From assembly GCA_025765615.1 (NCBI GenBank), contig JAIVFJ010000032.1:313001-377000 (forward strand): a DNA stretch of 64,000 nucleotides, in the 5' to 3' direction. The notes under the pieces were generated by a model. The model saw only the letters and a program-made list of their open reading frames with translations. It made no database searches and was not told the DNA's origin. This DNA is from Zopfochytrium polystomum (Eukaryota; Chytridiomycota; Chytridiomycetes; Chytridiales; Chytridiaceae). Of this stretch, positions 52,731 to 64,000 are shown piece by piece. How positions within the stretch are numbered: the stretch's first letter is position 1; the number at the start of each line of letters is the position of its first letter. A program made the translations under genes and the position numbers.

Positions 52731-53217
52731 TTCCGACTGCAAAGGGTCGCCCGCGACACGGCCAAAATTCGTCGAAAGAGGCGGAGGTAGGGGGGAAATG
52801 GGACGAAGTTTGTAAAAGCAAGCGGGCTGGTGCAAAGGGCAGCCTCAAAAAAAAGAAAAAAAAAAAAATTTGGCGAAGCGATAGCATAAGAAAGCAAAGA
52901 AAGGGAGAAGGCTCGATTGCTGTAACAACAAAGTAATACGGATAGCCGGCGGCAAGGAACCAAAAAAAGACAGTGTTGAAACGAAGGCGAAAACAAAATA
53001 GAAGGAGAACGTGAAAGAGGTGAAGAAACAACAAGGAGGTGGAGAGAGGCACCGACAACTAAACTCAATGAAAATCGGTCGACTACGACACTCATCATTC
53101 CTTAAAGCCCGCCTTCTGCCAAAACCCGAGACCCCGGACAATGCGTTTCCGCATCAGCCAACGTCTGACTTCCATTTTTAAAGTGAATCAGGCCGAAGCA
53201 ATCCCCAGGTAGCCGTA

Positions 53218-54639
53218 TCAGAATGTGCTCCAAGTCCAATTCGAAGGCACGCTCTGTCCCGGGGTGAAGTCATCCTGCGGGGAGTTCTGGTCTCTGCGGA
53301 GTCCACTTTGCGCGATTCTGATGGCACCGGGTGGGCCTGATGTCACGATCGGAGGAGGAGGACGTTTGAGTCAAGGGGCAGAAGAAAGGTGCACGGGTGG
53401 GGAATCCAGTTAACCGAAAGCCCCTCCTCATTCACGGAAAACAAATGGAGGGCAAAGGCAAAAGGGCCGAGAGAAAAGCACAACCTTTCTCACCATCGCG
53501 AACCAGGTTGTCATCGTCTTCGCCGCCGCCACCACGCTCTTTCGCGCCTCGCCGCCTCCTCCTTCGCCCCTCCACGCCGCCTTCAGCCCCTCCCGCACTG
53601 CCATGCTCCCCGCGCTCTTCTCCGTCCTCCTCCTCCCGCTCCTCGACAACGACGTCCTCCACCTCGCTGCTGCTACTGCGCCTGCCTCCAACGCTGCTCG
53701 ACGCTGCAGTGGTGCCGGCACCTCCGCCCCCAGTCAAATACGACTCGAGCCCCTCGACGCAACCAGCGCAGACCCGAGAGAGGACACCCGCGGCGTGCGG
53801 TTTAGCGTTCTGGTCGAGGCGGACAAACTGCGATGCGCACGGGCCGCAAAAGACGCCGCCGCACATGCGGCAGTGGTGCCGTCGAGTGATGAGGCCAAAT
53901 CGGGTGCCGCATAGGTCGCAGTCGGGAGCTGAGGCGTCGGGCTTGAATCATAGGGTTAGCAGTTGATGTTTCCGCAGTGCGCAGCGTTATCCGGTGGTGG
54001 GTCGCCCGTAGGGAAAAATGCGATGTCTAAGCGTGATGGCTACAGTGATGAAAGAAGCATCATCGGGGTAACCCCTCATACCTTCCAATGATCTCTTGAT
54101 GGCGGCCCTGTCACAAAACCCCTCGTGGGAAGAGAGCTCGGATGGAATCTACCAGCAACTCCGCCGCCAGGGTAGCCCCTTAGCGAACCGGTGCCCAGGC
54201 TGCTCCTCGAGCTGTGACGGAATAAGATCGGGGAAGACGACGACGAGGACGAAGAGGATCGCCTGGGACCGGAGTTGATACTGGCGATCGGAAAGAGCGG
54301 AGCCGAGGGCTGTGGGGAGGCGGTTCGGATGGGTTGCTGGTGGAGGTGGTTTTGAGAGGACAAAAGGAGAGAGGGTAGTGATGCGGTGGAAGAGGAGCGA
54401 TTGGGATGTTGGGACCGAGGCGGCAGGAGGTCTGCAGCAATTGGCTGAAGGGGAGCGAGATTGTCGTCCTTCGAGGCCGACGACGAAGACGTTGTTGAGG
54501 TTGGCGGGGGGTTGACCACTGAGACTGAGGACGGTGCGGGACCACCGGCGAGGGGGGGCTTCGGGTGTCCAGACGATGGGGCCATTGTCGGGTGTTGCGC
54601 CCGCCGGTTCCGCTGAAGGATGAGGGTTTGGGCATCCAT
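53218..54639 (-). CDS. FYVE zinc-finger protein, three exons
   Basis: Predicted endosomal PI3P-binding protein. Exons 54082-54639, 53494-53941 and 53336-53218 join in phase (GT-AG); 374 residues. The first 180 residues are Ser/Pro-rich and disordered. The FYVE domain crosses the first intron: DHWKPDASAPDCDLCGTRFG gives the W..D motif, then the signature RRHHCRMCGGVFCGPC, and the last zinc pair in SRVCAGCVEGL, all eight Cys/His ligands visible at about residues 183-255. After it come Glu-rich and Arg-rich tracts and a short tail ending NWTWSTF. The last exon is the least certain; splicing to the open stretch at 52.4-52.7 kb is possible. Membrane recruitment to endosomes or vacuoles is the family role; partners are unknown. 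Confidence 0.8.
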
Positions 54640-54806
54640 TGCGCTCGCTCGCTCGCTTTCCGGTGGGGGCGCCTTCCTTCTCCGATGAGAGAGTGTATCC
54701 GATGTTTAGATCGGACGTGCGAACGAGGAGAGGTGCCGAGAGCTGCTGGGGCTGGGCAACCTGCTGTCTTTGTGGGGGGGCAAAAGAAGAGACAAAGTGA
54801 AGACGC

Positions 54807-54839
<33 letters not shown>

Positions 54840-56110
54840 TGAGAGAGACAGAGACAGTCAGACAGAGAGAACGATAGAGTGTGGAAGGTGAAGGACTGGA
54901 GTGTGCAAAGTAGCTACAGCACAGTATTTTAGTCCAGCAGTAGCAAAAACGGCCCACCCACCCACCCACCCACCACCAAGAATGACCGTTGCGGCATATG
55001 GGAAAGCGACTGGTGGAGATGCTTTCGGTTTCTGAAGTTCTTGTTGCGATGAACATCGGTTGGGCTGACCTCAATAGTGCCATGTTAGGCCCAAAAAAGT
55101 TTGGTGAACCACGGCGGCAACCAAAAGAGCAGTCGCCGGAACAGGGCTGATAGTGCGTGGAAGAAGCCGCTGGATGTTGGGAGTACGCCACTGTTGCGGC
55201 CGTGGTTTGTGCATTAATAATAGTATGGGCAGTGCGAGGTGCAGTTCTGAAACCCCCAACCACCTCCCGACTATGCGGTCTGATTTCGGTCCAAAGGCTC
55301 CTTCCGCTGCTGCTGCGCCGCCAAAAACTGCATCGACACAACTACGGGCTTGAAGTAGGGTGTGTTCCGTTTGTGGATCGCTGTGCAAGTTAGTTCCCAC
55401 AAGCGGGGAGCCACGAGGCGGTCAGCACGTGACCCAACCGAGCCAGCCCCTTAAATCTGATTGGACGTGCTTGTCGAGTGAGGGGAGATCGCAAGGGCCA
55501 TCGCCCAAATCCTCATTATCGCCCGCCGCTTAAACACACAATCTCCCCCGCTTCGCCCAGGAAGGAGGTCACAAGCCACACTCGCCTGGACTCAACGACT
55601 CCCGCTCCCCAACCCCCCCACCGCCCCGCCCCCTCCCCCCCCAATCGTCCCGCAGCCTCGCCAACAGGCCCGCCGATCTTTGCTACCGGCTGGCTAAATC
55701 AGGCGGCGATTCCAGGGCGTATTCGACTCTTTGTGAGTGTCGCTTCGGCCCGCTTCGCCGACCTACCACGTCCCTCCCTCGTGTGCTCGCATTTGGCTCC
55801 TTTCATGTGTGCATCTATTTGTGCCTGTGCAAATGAGTGTCAGCCCGGTCTATAGTTCCTTTTTGTGTGTGTGTGTGCCCTCTGTTTCGTTGGCACCAGT
55901 GAAAGGAATGCTCGCCGTTGCGAGAGCCACTTAAGCAAAATCGTTGAATGCTCCAATGAGGTCCTCTATGGTACTCCCCGAAGCATAATCTTTGATCCGG
56001 TTGTTCTTCGTCTTATATTTTCGATTGCTTAGATCCTGAGGCTTTCTTCTTGATTATCCCAACGTGCTAACCAACCACTCGGGCTTAAACTTAAAGCATC
56101 CAGCGTCCTT
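54640..56110. other. Divergent spacer (FYVE / eIF2-alpha kinase)
   Basis: Holds both promoters. It contains a (GA)n run and a CCCA repeat near 54953-54974. Frames across 54706-55400 and 55478-55855 show no conserved motif. Untranslated leader exons of the kinase gene could lie in the right half. Confidence 0.5.
54805..54850. repeat. (GA)n microsatellite
   Basis: About 22 GA units, interrupted by GC and GT, 165-210 bp upstream of the FYVE start codon; the coding strand reads TC. Confidence 0.9.
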
Positions 56111-59100
56111 ATGCCTGATGACGACCAATCGTCCTCTCCCGCCTCCAGTAGCGACAAATCTATAGCAGGAGTACCTCCCTCCTCAGCCGCTCGTAACGCC
56201 AACGTCCGTCGATCTCAGCAGCAGAGCTCCATCATCGCCGTCGACGATGGAATCGGGGTTGAGCCCGCAAACGAATGTGGTGATGTGCCAAGTTCTCCCG
56301 CGACGCCACCACAGAGACCCGTCGCATCCCCGGTCCACCCCTCCTTTTCATTCTCGTCCGAATCGCTTCCTTGGTCGCCGCGTGCTTCGCAGCAGACGCA
56401 CTCAGGTATTTGCGAAGCCCCACGCACTGCTGTTTTCAACTGACCGCACCGATTTCAGGCAAAACATCGAAGATTACCCTTTCTCGCCGTCAGCAGCAGC
56501 AGCAGCAAATTCCCAATGCAGGTAGCAGCAGCGTTCTGGTTCCGCTCATCTCCGCGGCTTTTGATGCTCTAGCAGAGCCAATCTTGGTGGTTCAATCGGG
56601 ATGTGGTGCACAAACCTTGCCTCCCTTAGCAAGAGCGCCCCTTGTAGTGATCTTCGCTAACAGAGCGGCTCGCATTCTTTTCGGTTCCACCTCAGCATCG
56701 GTGGAACAGTCCCCCAGTCACTCTGCTCGCATTACAATGAGCTCACCAGCCGCATCAGGCATCACAGCGCCAGTCTCTTCGCCTTGCTCGTCGCTTCGTG
56801 GTGTATCCGTTTCTAAACTCATACCGGCACTCAGACTGTCCACCCTGTCGTCCCTCAGTACTTCAGATGTAATTGTTTCATCACCTTACCCAAAATCGCT
56901 GGCAGTCAAAAGGTCCACTGCTCATGACAAAAAAGGCTCTCCGGCTTCGCCAGCCAACACTGCCACAACCTCACCAGTAATACCCGTCAAGTCTATCTCA
57001 AAATCATTCAAGGCGCGCACATTGCAGAGCCATGGAGAGAGTTCTGAAGAGTTTCGCGTCCACGTCTCGGTATCAAAGCTGCCACCGGAAGCCCTTGCAG
57101 CTCAGCTTGCGGGGGCGCCATTACCAGTGCATTCGGCTCGCCAATCTTCATCCACTGCTCGGTCCGGCGAAGGAGCTTCGACGGCGTGGGTGCTAACTTT
57201 GAAAAAAGTTGCGAAGTCGGAGAAAGGATTGAACTCAAGATACAAGTCCGAGTTTGAAGGTGTGTTTGCCATTTACTACCAACCATGACGTTTTGGTTTT
57301 TAACTATTTGCAGAGCTCGAATGCATTGGCAAAGGCGGATACGGCGTTGTGTACAAAGCGCGCAACCTGCTCGATGGCCAAGACTACGCAGTAAAAAAGG
57401 TGAAGCTGACCTGCAAACCGGAGGACTTCGCCTCTCTTGCTGCCGCGAACATCACGTCTGGGTCGGGCAGCACCGCAGCTGGAGACACCAATCTGACATG
57501 CTCAACAATTGACACAATGCTTCCGACCGCAAACCGAACGCCAAAGAGGCCTGACGGAGTTGCCACGGCTGCTCGAAGGCAAAGGCGTCTGTCGCAATCA
57601 GATAGCCGCTTGTTGTCTGAAGTCAAAATGTTCGCAAGACTTGCAAACCACCCAAACATTGTAAACTACCACACTGCTTGGATCGAGGGCGTCGAGGACG
57701 AGTCCTCTTCCCAGTCAGAAAGTGAAGCTGGAGAGGATGCGGATGAACAGGTGTTGTACTAACTCAGCAACTTTTTGCACTGTGAAAATTCCTTTAACCT
57801 GCATCGTTCTCCACTCCCTAAGACGCCATCAGTGTCAAGGAACCTGGAAGAAGAACGCACATCCAACACATCCGCGACCAACACAACAACAACAACAAGC
57901 ATCCACTCGGCCGCGTCCAATGCTTCTCTTGTTGACCTTCCACCATCCTCAATGTTCCGCCGGCCTTCGTCCTCTCACACCTCCGGGACGTCGGCGACAT
58001 CTTCACCATCACTGGACCCCCGCACCTCCCTTACTGTTCCGACGAGTCCGCTCTCCCTCTTCGCGAAAATGAACTCGTCCACTTCATCCGTTGCGTCGTC
58101 AGGTCATGACTCGCTGACTGACCCGGGATCGAGCCTGGATTCTCATCACTCTGCAGGATCTTCGCTTGATCTGGAATTTTCTTTCAACCGCCAAACTCCA
58201 TCTTCAAACCTTTTTGGAGGCGGCTGGAGCCTTCCTTCTATGCTCGCGGCACCGATGCCGCCACCCCCTCCGCCGTCCACCAACAGCGGAACTCCCGCTT
58301 CGTCGTCATCGGACCTCTTTGAGCGAGTCCCTCTTCCGGACTTTTCCAAGAAGACTAGAAGCCAGCTTCCAGCAGGAAAGCGGTCGTCTCTGCTCTCGAC
58401 AGGCCTGAGCGGCGGCAGTATTAGTGGCAGTCCGCGACAGGAACAACCAAATGGAAAACCTTTCGGGAGAGGAAGTCATCGCCTACAGGCAAGCCTCAGC
58501 GTAGCCAATGCGGACTTCAGCAACAATCCCTTTTGGCAGTCAAATTCGCCTTTTGCGGAGTCATCTGACGTTTCAGACGTCAGCGGCGCCGCGGGCATTG
58601 ACGGAACTAAACGCCGTGTGGCTGGAAGACGACGAAGTGGTCAGGTCGATTCTGCACCTCCTCAAGGCGGTGGGAACCGAAAGGCGCGGCCACATAAAGC
58701 AGTGCCGCGGCACGCAGCAACCCTTTACATTCAAATGCAATTGTGCCCGTTTATGGACCTAAGAACGTACATCGCGGCGAGAGACACGACCTCCTATCGA
58801 TCAAGTTCCAGCCAGTCTGCACCAACTGCTGGTAACAACAGTGAAAAGCGCGAAGAATCCGATGCAGGCGAGCCGTCGGATGGGCTCTTGTTTGCTGAAC
58901 TCGACAGTCAAGCTGCCAGCTCCGAACGTCGACGCGCCAATCTGTTCATTTTCAGGCAAATTGTGGATGGTTTGGTCCACATTCATTCACAAGGAGTAAT
59001 CCACCGCGATTTGAAACCTGACAATGTGGGGATTATTTTCCTTCTTTCCTGTCGTGCAAACTAATAACACTCGCTCAGATTTTCGTGCAAGAGGATTTGC

Positions 59101-61907
59101 AAGTCCTTCTCGGTGACTTTGGACTTGCGAAGAGTATCATGGACCACGCTTTGACTCCTGGAGTTGGGTGGAACGGGGAGGAAGTGGCAACTGAAGCAAG
59201 CACCAATCAAGGTAGTCTTACCCTATCCATCGAAGATTTATAACGCCGTCGACTGATGCTCCTATTAGGCACTTACTTCTATATAGCTCCTGAGATCCAT
59301 GCTCACCAGACATGTACAACTCGAAGTGACATGTACTCACTGGGGATTCTCCTTCTGGAACTATTTCACTCCTTCGGAACTGGAATGGAGCGAGTTGTAA
59401 ACTTCACGCACATTAAGAACACGAACACACTACCGCCGGCGATCTCGGAGCAGCTTCCACCTGACGTCGCTCGGCTTGTAACCCGCCTTATTAGCTCTGA
59501 CCCTTCCAAGAGGCCCTCCGCCGTCGAAGTCTTATCCGATCCCGTCTTCTTCGACCTCCACCACGGTCAGTACATGCAAATGATGTCGCCAACAGGGCCG
59601 ATCTTCAATTGGGCGGTGTACCCTCAACAGTACCAGAATGATACGCTTGGAAGCAGCTTTCCTCCGGCACCACACCATCATCCACCCCTTCGACACCACC
59701 GGTCGTTCACTGCTGGCACCGCTGCAAGCTTTTCAGCCTCCACATACCACCCTCCTCACCTACACTCAATTCTTTCCTCTGCTCATCACGCCCACACAAC
59801 TGATGGGATTTCAGGCGGCTATTCTGCCTTCCCGTTTGGAGCTTTTTCCGTGCCGTCTCATCCTCCCCAACTGTGGAGTCCATATCACCAGCACTTGTTT
59901 TCTTCCTCTGTTCAGACCCACTCGCCCGATTCGACTCATGTCAGCGATTTGACAGGCTTCGATACACTCACCGGACGTCGCGGGCGGGCCATGTCGGAGC
60001 TAACAAGTGTTCCGACACCAACTGGAAGCTACTTTGAGCGAGCGAGTGTTGCGTCTCAGCCCGAGGCGAACAGCAGTGGGAGTGGGCGGTCGATGCTTGC
60101 TAGCGCGCCTTCCGGAAGAGAAGTTGGTGTCTATGATGGCGACGATGAATCGCCGCATGCGGTGGGGGGCGATTATGCAAACTCTGGCCCAACTTCAGCG
60201 ATACTACCACCAGCGTCATGGTCATCATGGCACAACCCGCAATGGCCAATGTTCCGCCGCCCACCAGCTCAACTCCACACACCATACGTGACGTCGTCCT
60301 TTCTTCAAAGTGGTCATCCTCTGCAAGAGCACGAGAGTGGCCAGACTCAGGCGCTATCGTTATCCAATTTTGATGACGGGCTTACCGGAGTGGAAGTAAC
60401 GTCACGGCACTCAATTGACGAGTTCATGGCGTCTGCCGGCCCTGCCTTCCGCATGGAAGACCTTCTCGATGGTAGCCCATCGAGTGGTGAATCTCCTGGT
60501 GGCGGGATGGTCATTCCCTCTCCTCCACTTGCGTCCACCGTTGCAACATCGGCGGCTTCCACGTTGCGCCGAGTTGACTCGCGCAGCCGACCTCACTCTG
60601 TCAGTGGCACCTCGTGTGATGCTAGCATGAGACCAATGTCGCCATGGCCTGCATCTTTCTCTCTCCAACAGGCGTACCCGAGCACACCACTACCAGCTGG
60701 ATCAATTATTGGGGGCAAACCCCAGGAAGCGTCCGCTTCATCGGGCCGCCTATCGTCTGTGTCATCCATTGGCTCAACGTTGTCGGCTTCCACGTCTGTG
60801 TACCGCCGAGTAACCCCTGGCGAAGCTTCGGCTACATCTCCAGTTCCGACTGCAGACTCATTTGCTGATTCTGTGGGAGGTTCTTTAGAACGAGGAGGCG
60901 GCAGTGGCGAGGCACCGAAAATGCAAAGGCTAAGAGCGACCGCGGATGTAGTTGCTGGTGGCGCAGATCAAGCAACACCCCCACGCCCGTCTGTTGAGCC
61001 TGCTCCAGCCGCGGATGCGTGGACAGCAACGCATTTAGGATCGGCGTTCTCATCACTTTTTGGGTTCTTTAAACGAAGCTCTGCTACACCCGAACCCTCC
61101 GATACAGTAACGATGCAATCGGCAGGTTCTGGCAGTATCTCATCAGCTTCTTCAACTGCACAAGCCGCCACAATGAGCACTGCAACCACCCCGTCTGGTT
61201 CTGGGACAGTTGGTGGTTTCCGCTGGCGCCGACAAACGGCACCCATGACCGTAAGGCATCAAGCAAGCAACGAAATGGCTGCCATATCTCCAATCATGCC
61301 ACTACAACCTCAACCCGCGACCGCCGCCGCACACTTGAGTTCTCCATACTTTGTGCAGTCTGAAGTCCCCTCACAGCACCTCCAACACCACCACCACCAC
61401 CACCACACACTGCGTCACCAAGCCTCGCTACCGAGCGGATTCGCTCCGAGTATTCTTGCGCATAGCTCCACTGCTTCGCAGCCTTTATCTTCATCACCCT
61501 CTCTCGCGCATTCACCTCTTCAGCCCCCATCCCGAGCACTCCGTCACCACCCTCGCTCGTTCGATGGCTCACCAATGGCGGCGGGAAACACCGCAAGCTC
61601 AGCTCTCGGAGTGGCGGAGCTCACACCCTCGCACTATAGCCGACGGCACGTCCGGAGCATGACCCACCACGGCACTGCTTTTCCACGTGCTTCCGAGTCG
61701 CCTCCTCCCTCTGTAGAGTTTGGCCCACCGCCCTTTCCGTCTGTGGCAGCCGCCGCAGACCCCATACTGCAGCAGCAAGAGACGATCAAAGCGCTCGAGC
61801 GCGACGTGTCGGTTCTTGTTGCGCAGCTTGAAGCAATGCACCTCAGGCAGATGGAGATGGAGGAGGCACTGGCAGGAGAGCGTGCCAAGGCTGCACAGAG
61901 GAGGTAG
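56111..61907 (+). CDS. eIF2-alpha kinase (HRI/PEK class) with PAS-like N-terminus, six exons
   Basis: Predicted Ser/Thr kinase that would phosphorylate eIF2-alpha and lower translation under stress. Exons 56111-56405, 56459-57259, 57314-57750, 57823-59025, 59079-59211 and 59269-61907, all GT-AG and in phase; 1,835 residues. A PAS-like segment (about 120-270) reads AFDALAEPILVVQ, VVIFANRAARILFGS and VSVSKLIPAL. The kinase starts at 366 (ELECIGKGGYGVVYKARN), with the lysine in YAVKKVKL and the alpha-C glutamate in LLSEVKMFARLANHPNIV. A ~330-residue disordered insert follows, then LYIQMQLCPFMDLRTYI. Such an N-lobe insert is the hallmark of eIF2-alpha kinases. HRDLKPDN ends at 912; LLGDFGLAK and GTYFYIAPE follow, then SDMYSLGILLLELFHSFGTG and MER, diagnostic of HRI/PERK. 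A ~750-residue Ser/Pro/His-rich tail ends in a coiled coil. The activating signal is unknown. Confidence 0.9.
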
Positions 61908-63004
61908 CATCCCTCTCGGCAGCTAAAGCTTTCTTTTGCAAGAGGAAGGCTCTTTAGTGTCAACCATCCCCTTCTTTTCGGCTTCTTCGTTCTCCCTTCT
62001 CCCTCTCGTTCATGTTGCATCGCAAAGCCGCAGCTGTGGCTTTTTCCAGTGAAAGGACGGATCTGGCACAGTTGCCTGTACGTCCCCGATGTCTCTTTTT
62101 CATTCGACTGGATGCTCCTGCTCACCAGAACACTAAAGAAAACTTGGAAAACATGAACTTTTATGCCCTCCCTCCCCCTTTCTTGGTTGGTTTATTTGCT
62201 AAAATAGTTCGTTGGCATTACCTTCTTCCCACATTTGTTTTCGTTCAGATTCCCGTGCCCTGTCCATTTTGCGCCATCTTTTTCTTCCAGTTCGCTCAAT
62301 CTTCTGCTCACTTATTCCGTTCAGTCCAGCTCATCCTCTCCTTTGCATTTCCCTTTGTCTCTCCACCTTCAACTTTTTGAAGTCCCAACACCCAAATTTC
62401 GGTTCTCCCGCCGTCTGTCAAACGGCTCTTGCGTCTTGGAATTGTTTCCGCCCCTTACCCCCAACAGCCTGCTGAATTTTCTCGCTTCCTTGCGATTCCT
62501 CGAAGTCATCCTTCACGCACCCTCCTGGAACTCTTTATATCAAAAACTACTCTCGCGTCTCCCAATCAATTGTTTGCCAATGGTTAGCGAACTCAACGCA
62601 AGTTGTTGGGCGTTCATTTCTTAGCACCCACCCCCGACGCTCAGCACCAGGTAGACACCGTTCTTTCTCGGCGCAGTGAGAACCCGCTGGGGGCCACGTT
62701 GCCGGTACCTTTCACACGCGAGTAGCTTCGACTACATTGGTGCTGTGGGTACTGAACCTCCGATACCTTGTTGGTAATGAAAGCCATCTGTGGCAAAAAT
62801 TGGAGCGCTTTGAACTTTTGCCACAGTGCCTTCCATTGCGATTGATTGACCCACCTCCGACCCTACTCCGACCCCCCCTCCACTCACATCGTCTCCGCCT
62901 TTTCTCTGTTTCCCACCCGCGGGCTGTGGGGCAGCAACCAAGCAAACAAGCAAGCAAGCAAGCAAGCAAGAGAAGTAAACCAGGGAAGCACGCACACAAA
63001 CAGG
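61908..63004. other. Spacer between the eIF2-alpha kinase and the DHHC gene
   Basis: 3' untranslated region of the kinase, then the upstream region of the next plus-strand gene. Long pyrimidine-biased frames (62012-62624) have no conserved motif. A short (CAAG)n repeat at 62939-62969 precedes the DHHC start codon. Confidence 0.6.
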
Positions 63005-64000
63005 ATGCCTGGCCGGTCAGCATGCTCGGGAACGCCACTGCTACTGTTGTTGCGGATGCTAGCCATGAACGTCCCCGTCGTCCTCGTGTCCGCCCTAATC
63101 GCCTGGTCCGCCGTCTCCTTCATCCTCGGCGTGTGTGGTCAGTTCTTGCCCATATTCATTCACACTTTCTGACATCCCCGAACGCAATCTACTCCGGTCG
63201 ATTGCCCTACCATCCCCCGCATTCACTCCCCCAGCCCCGAAATGGCGTAACGGCTACCGCTTTGAAGCCGGTAACAGATATCTTTCCACCGATTTGAGGT
63301 ATTCATTAACGCTTACGGCCCCCCACCCCTAGCACTCGTCCTGACGGCCCACCTGCTTATCCTGGCAATCTATGTTCGAAGCTACCAGATGGTCGTGATC
63401 ACGCCCCCCGGATCGCCGCCGTCGCGGGTTGAGCCTTTTTGTTTCTGTCATGTCCCTTCGGTCCTCCATCTGATCGCCTCATTCCGCTGATCTCACAAAG
63501 GCCGGACTCCGGCGGCTCACGGCCACCCGCCGGTCGAGTGCAGCAGCCGATCCCCATAATGACGATGCAGCATTACTGATTGACTCGCACCGCGTCGACG
63601 ATGACGACAGCAGCGGGTCCGCGTTCGCACGGGAAGGTGCCACACCGGCGCCGGGGAGCCGTGCGGGGGACGATCACTTTGTTGACATCGACCAGGACCG
63701 CGACGTTGTCGGCGGCGGCGGTGCGATCGAAGCGGCGGTGGTGTCCCGGCCGATGGCGGGCGGTGGCGCTGCCCACTATTCAGCAGCGGCAGAGGCGATG
63801 CCGGATCTCGTCCCGCTGACGCTGGAGGTCAAGCGCAACGGCGCGCTGCGGTTCTGCCACAAGTGCGACGGACTGAAGCCGGACCGCGCGCACCACTGCT
63901 CGACGTGCGGGGTGTGCGTCCTCAAGATGGACCACCACTGTCCGTGGGTCAACAACTGCGTCGGGTTCCGGAATTACAAGTTTTTTTGTAAGAGACAGAG
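63005..64000 (+). CDS. DHHC protein S-acyltransferase, 5' part, cut by the window edge
   Basis: Predicted membrane palmitoyltransferase that acylates cysteines of target proteins at Golgi, plasma or vacuolar membranes. Exons 63005-63137, 63333-63427 and 63501-63987 join in phase; a GT donor follows 63987, and later exons lie beyond the window. Two transmembrane segments come first: [19 protein letters not shown] and [18 protein letters not shown] ~110-residue acidic, Gly/Ala-rich loop follows, then the zinc-binding cysteine-rich domain: [40 protein letters not shown] and RNYKFF. The catalytic DHHC and zinc-binding Cys/His residues are all present. The loop before the catalytic domain is longer than in most two-plus-two-helix DHHC enzymes. 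The start at 63005 gives a short N-terminus before helix 1; M at 63059 is an alternative. Confidence 0.88.

Noticed and set aside
54706..55341. 211-residue minus-strand frame between the FYVE and kinase genes
   Set aside because: Part of it is a translated GA repeat, there is no conserved motif, and it lies in an expected divergent promoter region.

Overview
This is a window of a eukaryotic nuclear genome with dense, intron-rich protein genes. The most likely source is a zoosporic (flagellated) fungus, such as a chytrid or relative. The fungal signal is an Atf1-type bZIP with the fungal continuation of the zipper, a fungal-style IQGAP, a Leu5-type CoA carrier and an HRI-type eIF2-alpha kinase. 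The flagellum signal is a ~2,000-residue HYDIN/CFAP-like ASH-repeat protein. This placement is inference from families, not from a marker gene. Exons are GC-rich. Introns are mostly 50-250 nt with GT-AG ends, but at least three are GC-AG. Homopolymer A/T runs and di-, tri- and tetranucleotide repeats are very common in non-coding DNA.

Layout. 0.5-7.6 kb, minus strand: BLOC1S1, an Atf1-like bZIP factor and a C2H2/GAR/polyQ zinc-finger protein. 8.8-21.6 kb, minus: a complete 21-exon IQGAP, then 166 bp upstream of it the stop codon of the ASH-domain ciliary protein. 22.0-24.1 kb, plus: a CDK11 (PITSLRE-type) kinase, head-to-head with the ciliary gene. 24.5-26.4 kb, minus: the CoA carrier. 27.1-30.3 kb, plus: an unidentified multi-pass membrane protein and an INSIG homologue. 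31.2-36.5 kb, plus: an HLTF/Rad5-type HIRAN-SNF2-RING protein. It converges on an ABCG half-transporter (36.8-40.7 kb, minus), followed by a PH-domain protein (41.4-44.2 kb, minus). 46.2-48.2 kb, plus: a DUF4139 protein. 48.5-50.7 kb: a dead Tc1/mariner element with terminal inverted repeats. 50.7-52.7 kb: a poorly resolved accessory stretch. 53.2-54.6 kb, minus: a FYVE protein. 56.1-61.9 kb, plus: a very large eIF2-alpha kinase with a PAS-like N-terminus. 63.0 kb to the edge, plus: a truncated DHHC palmitoyltransferase.

The genes are mainly conserved housekeeping and signalling functions: trafficking (BLOC1S1, FYVE, DHHC), stress response (Atf1-like factor, eIF2-alpha kinase, HLTF-like translocase), cytoskeleton/cilium (IQGAP, ASH protein) and lipid/cofactor transport (INSIG, CoA carrier, ABCG). 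I see no operon-like system, CRISPR array or defence island. The most unusual items are structural: GC-AG introns, a start-codon-only exon, 11- and 16-nt microexons, the PAS-like/eIF2-kinase combination and recurrent pyrimidine-rich leaders. Exon boundaries were derived by eye from splice motifs, reading-phase continuity and remembered family conservation. No alignment or gene predictor was run.
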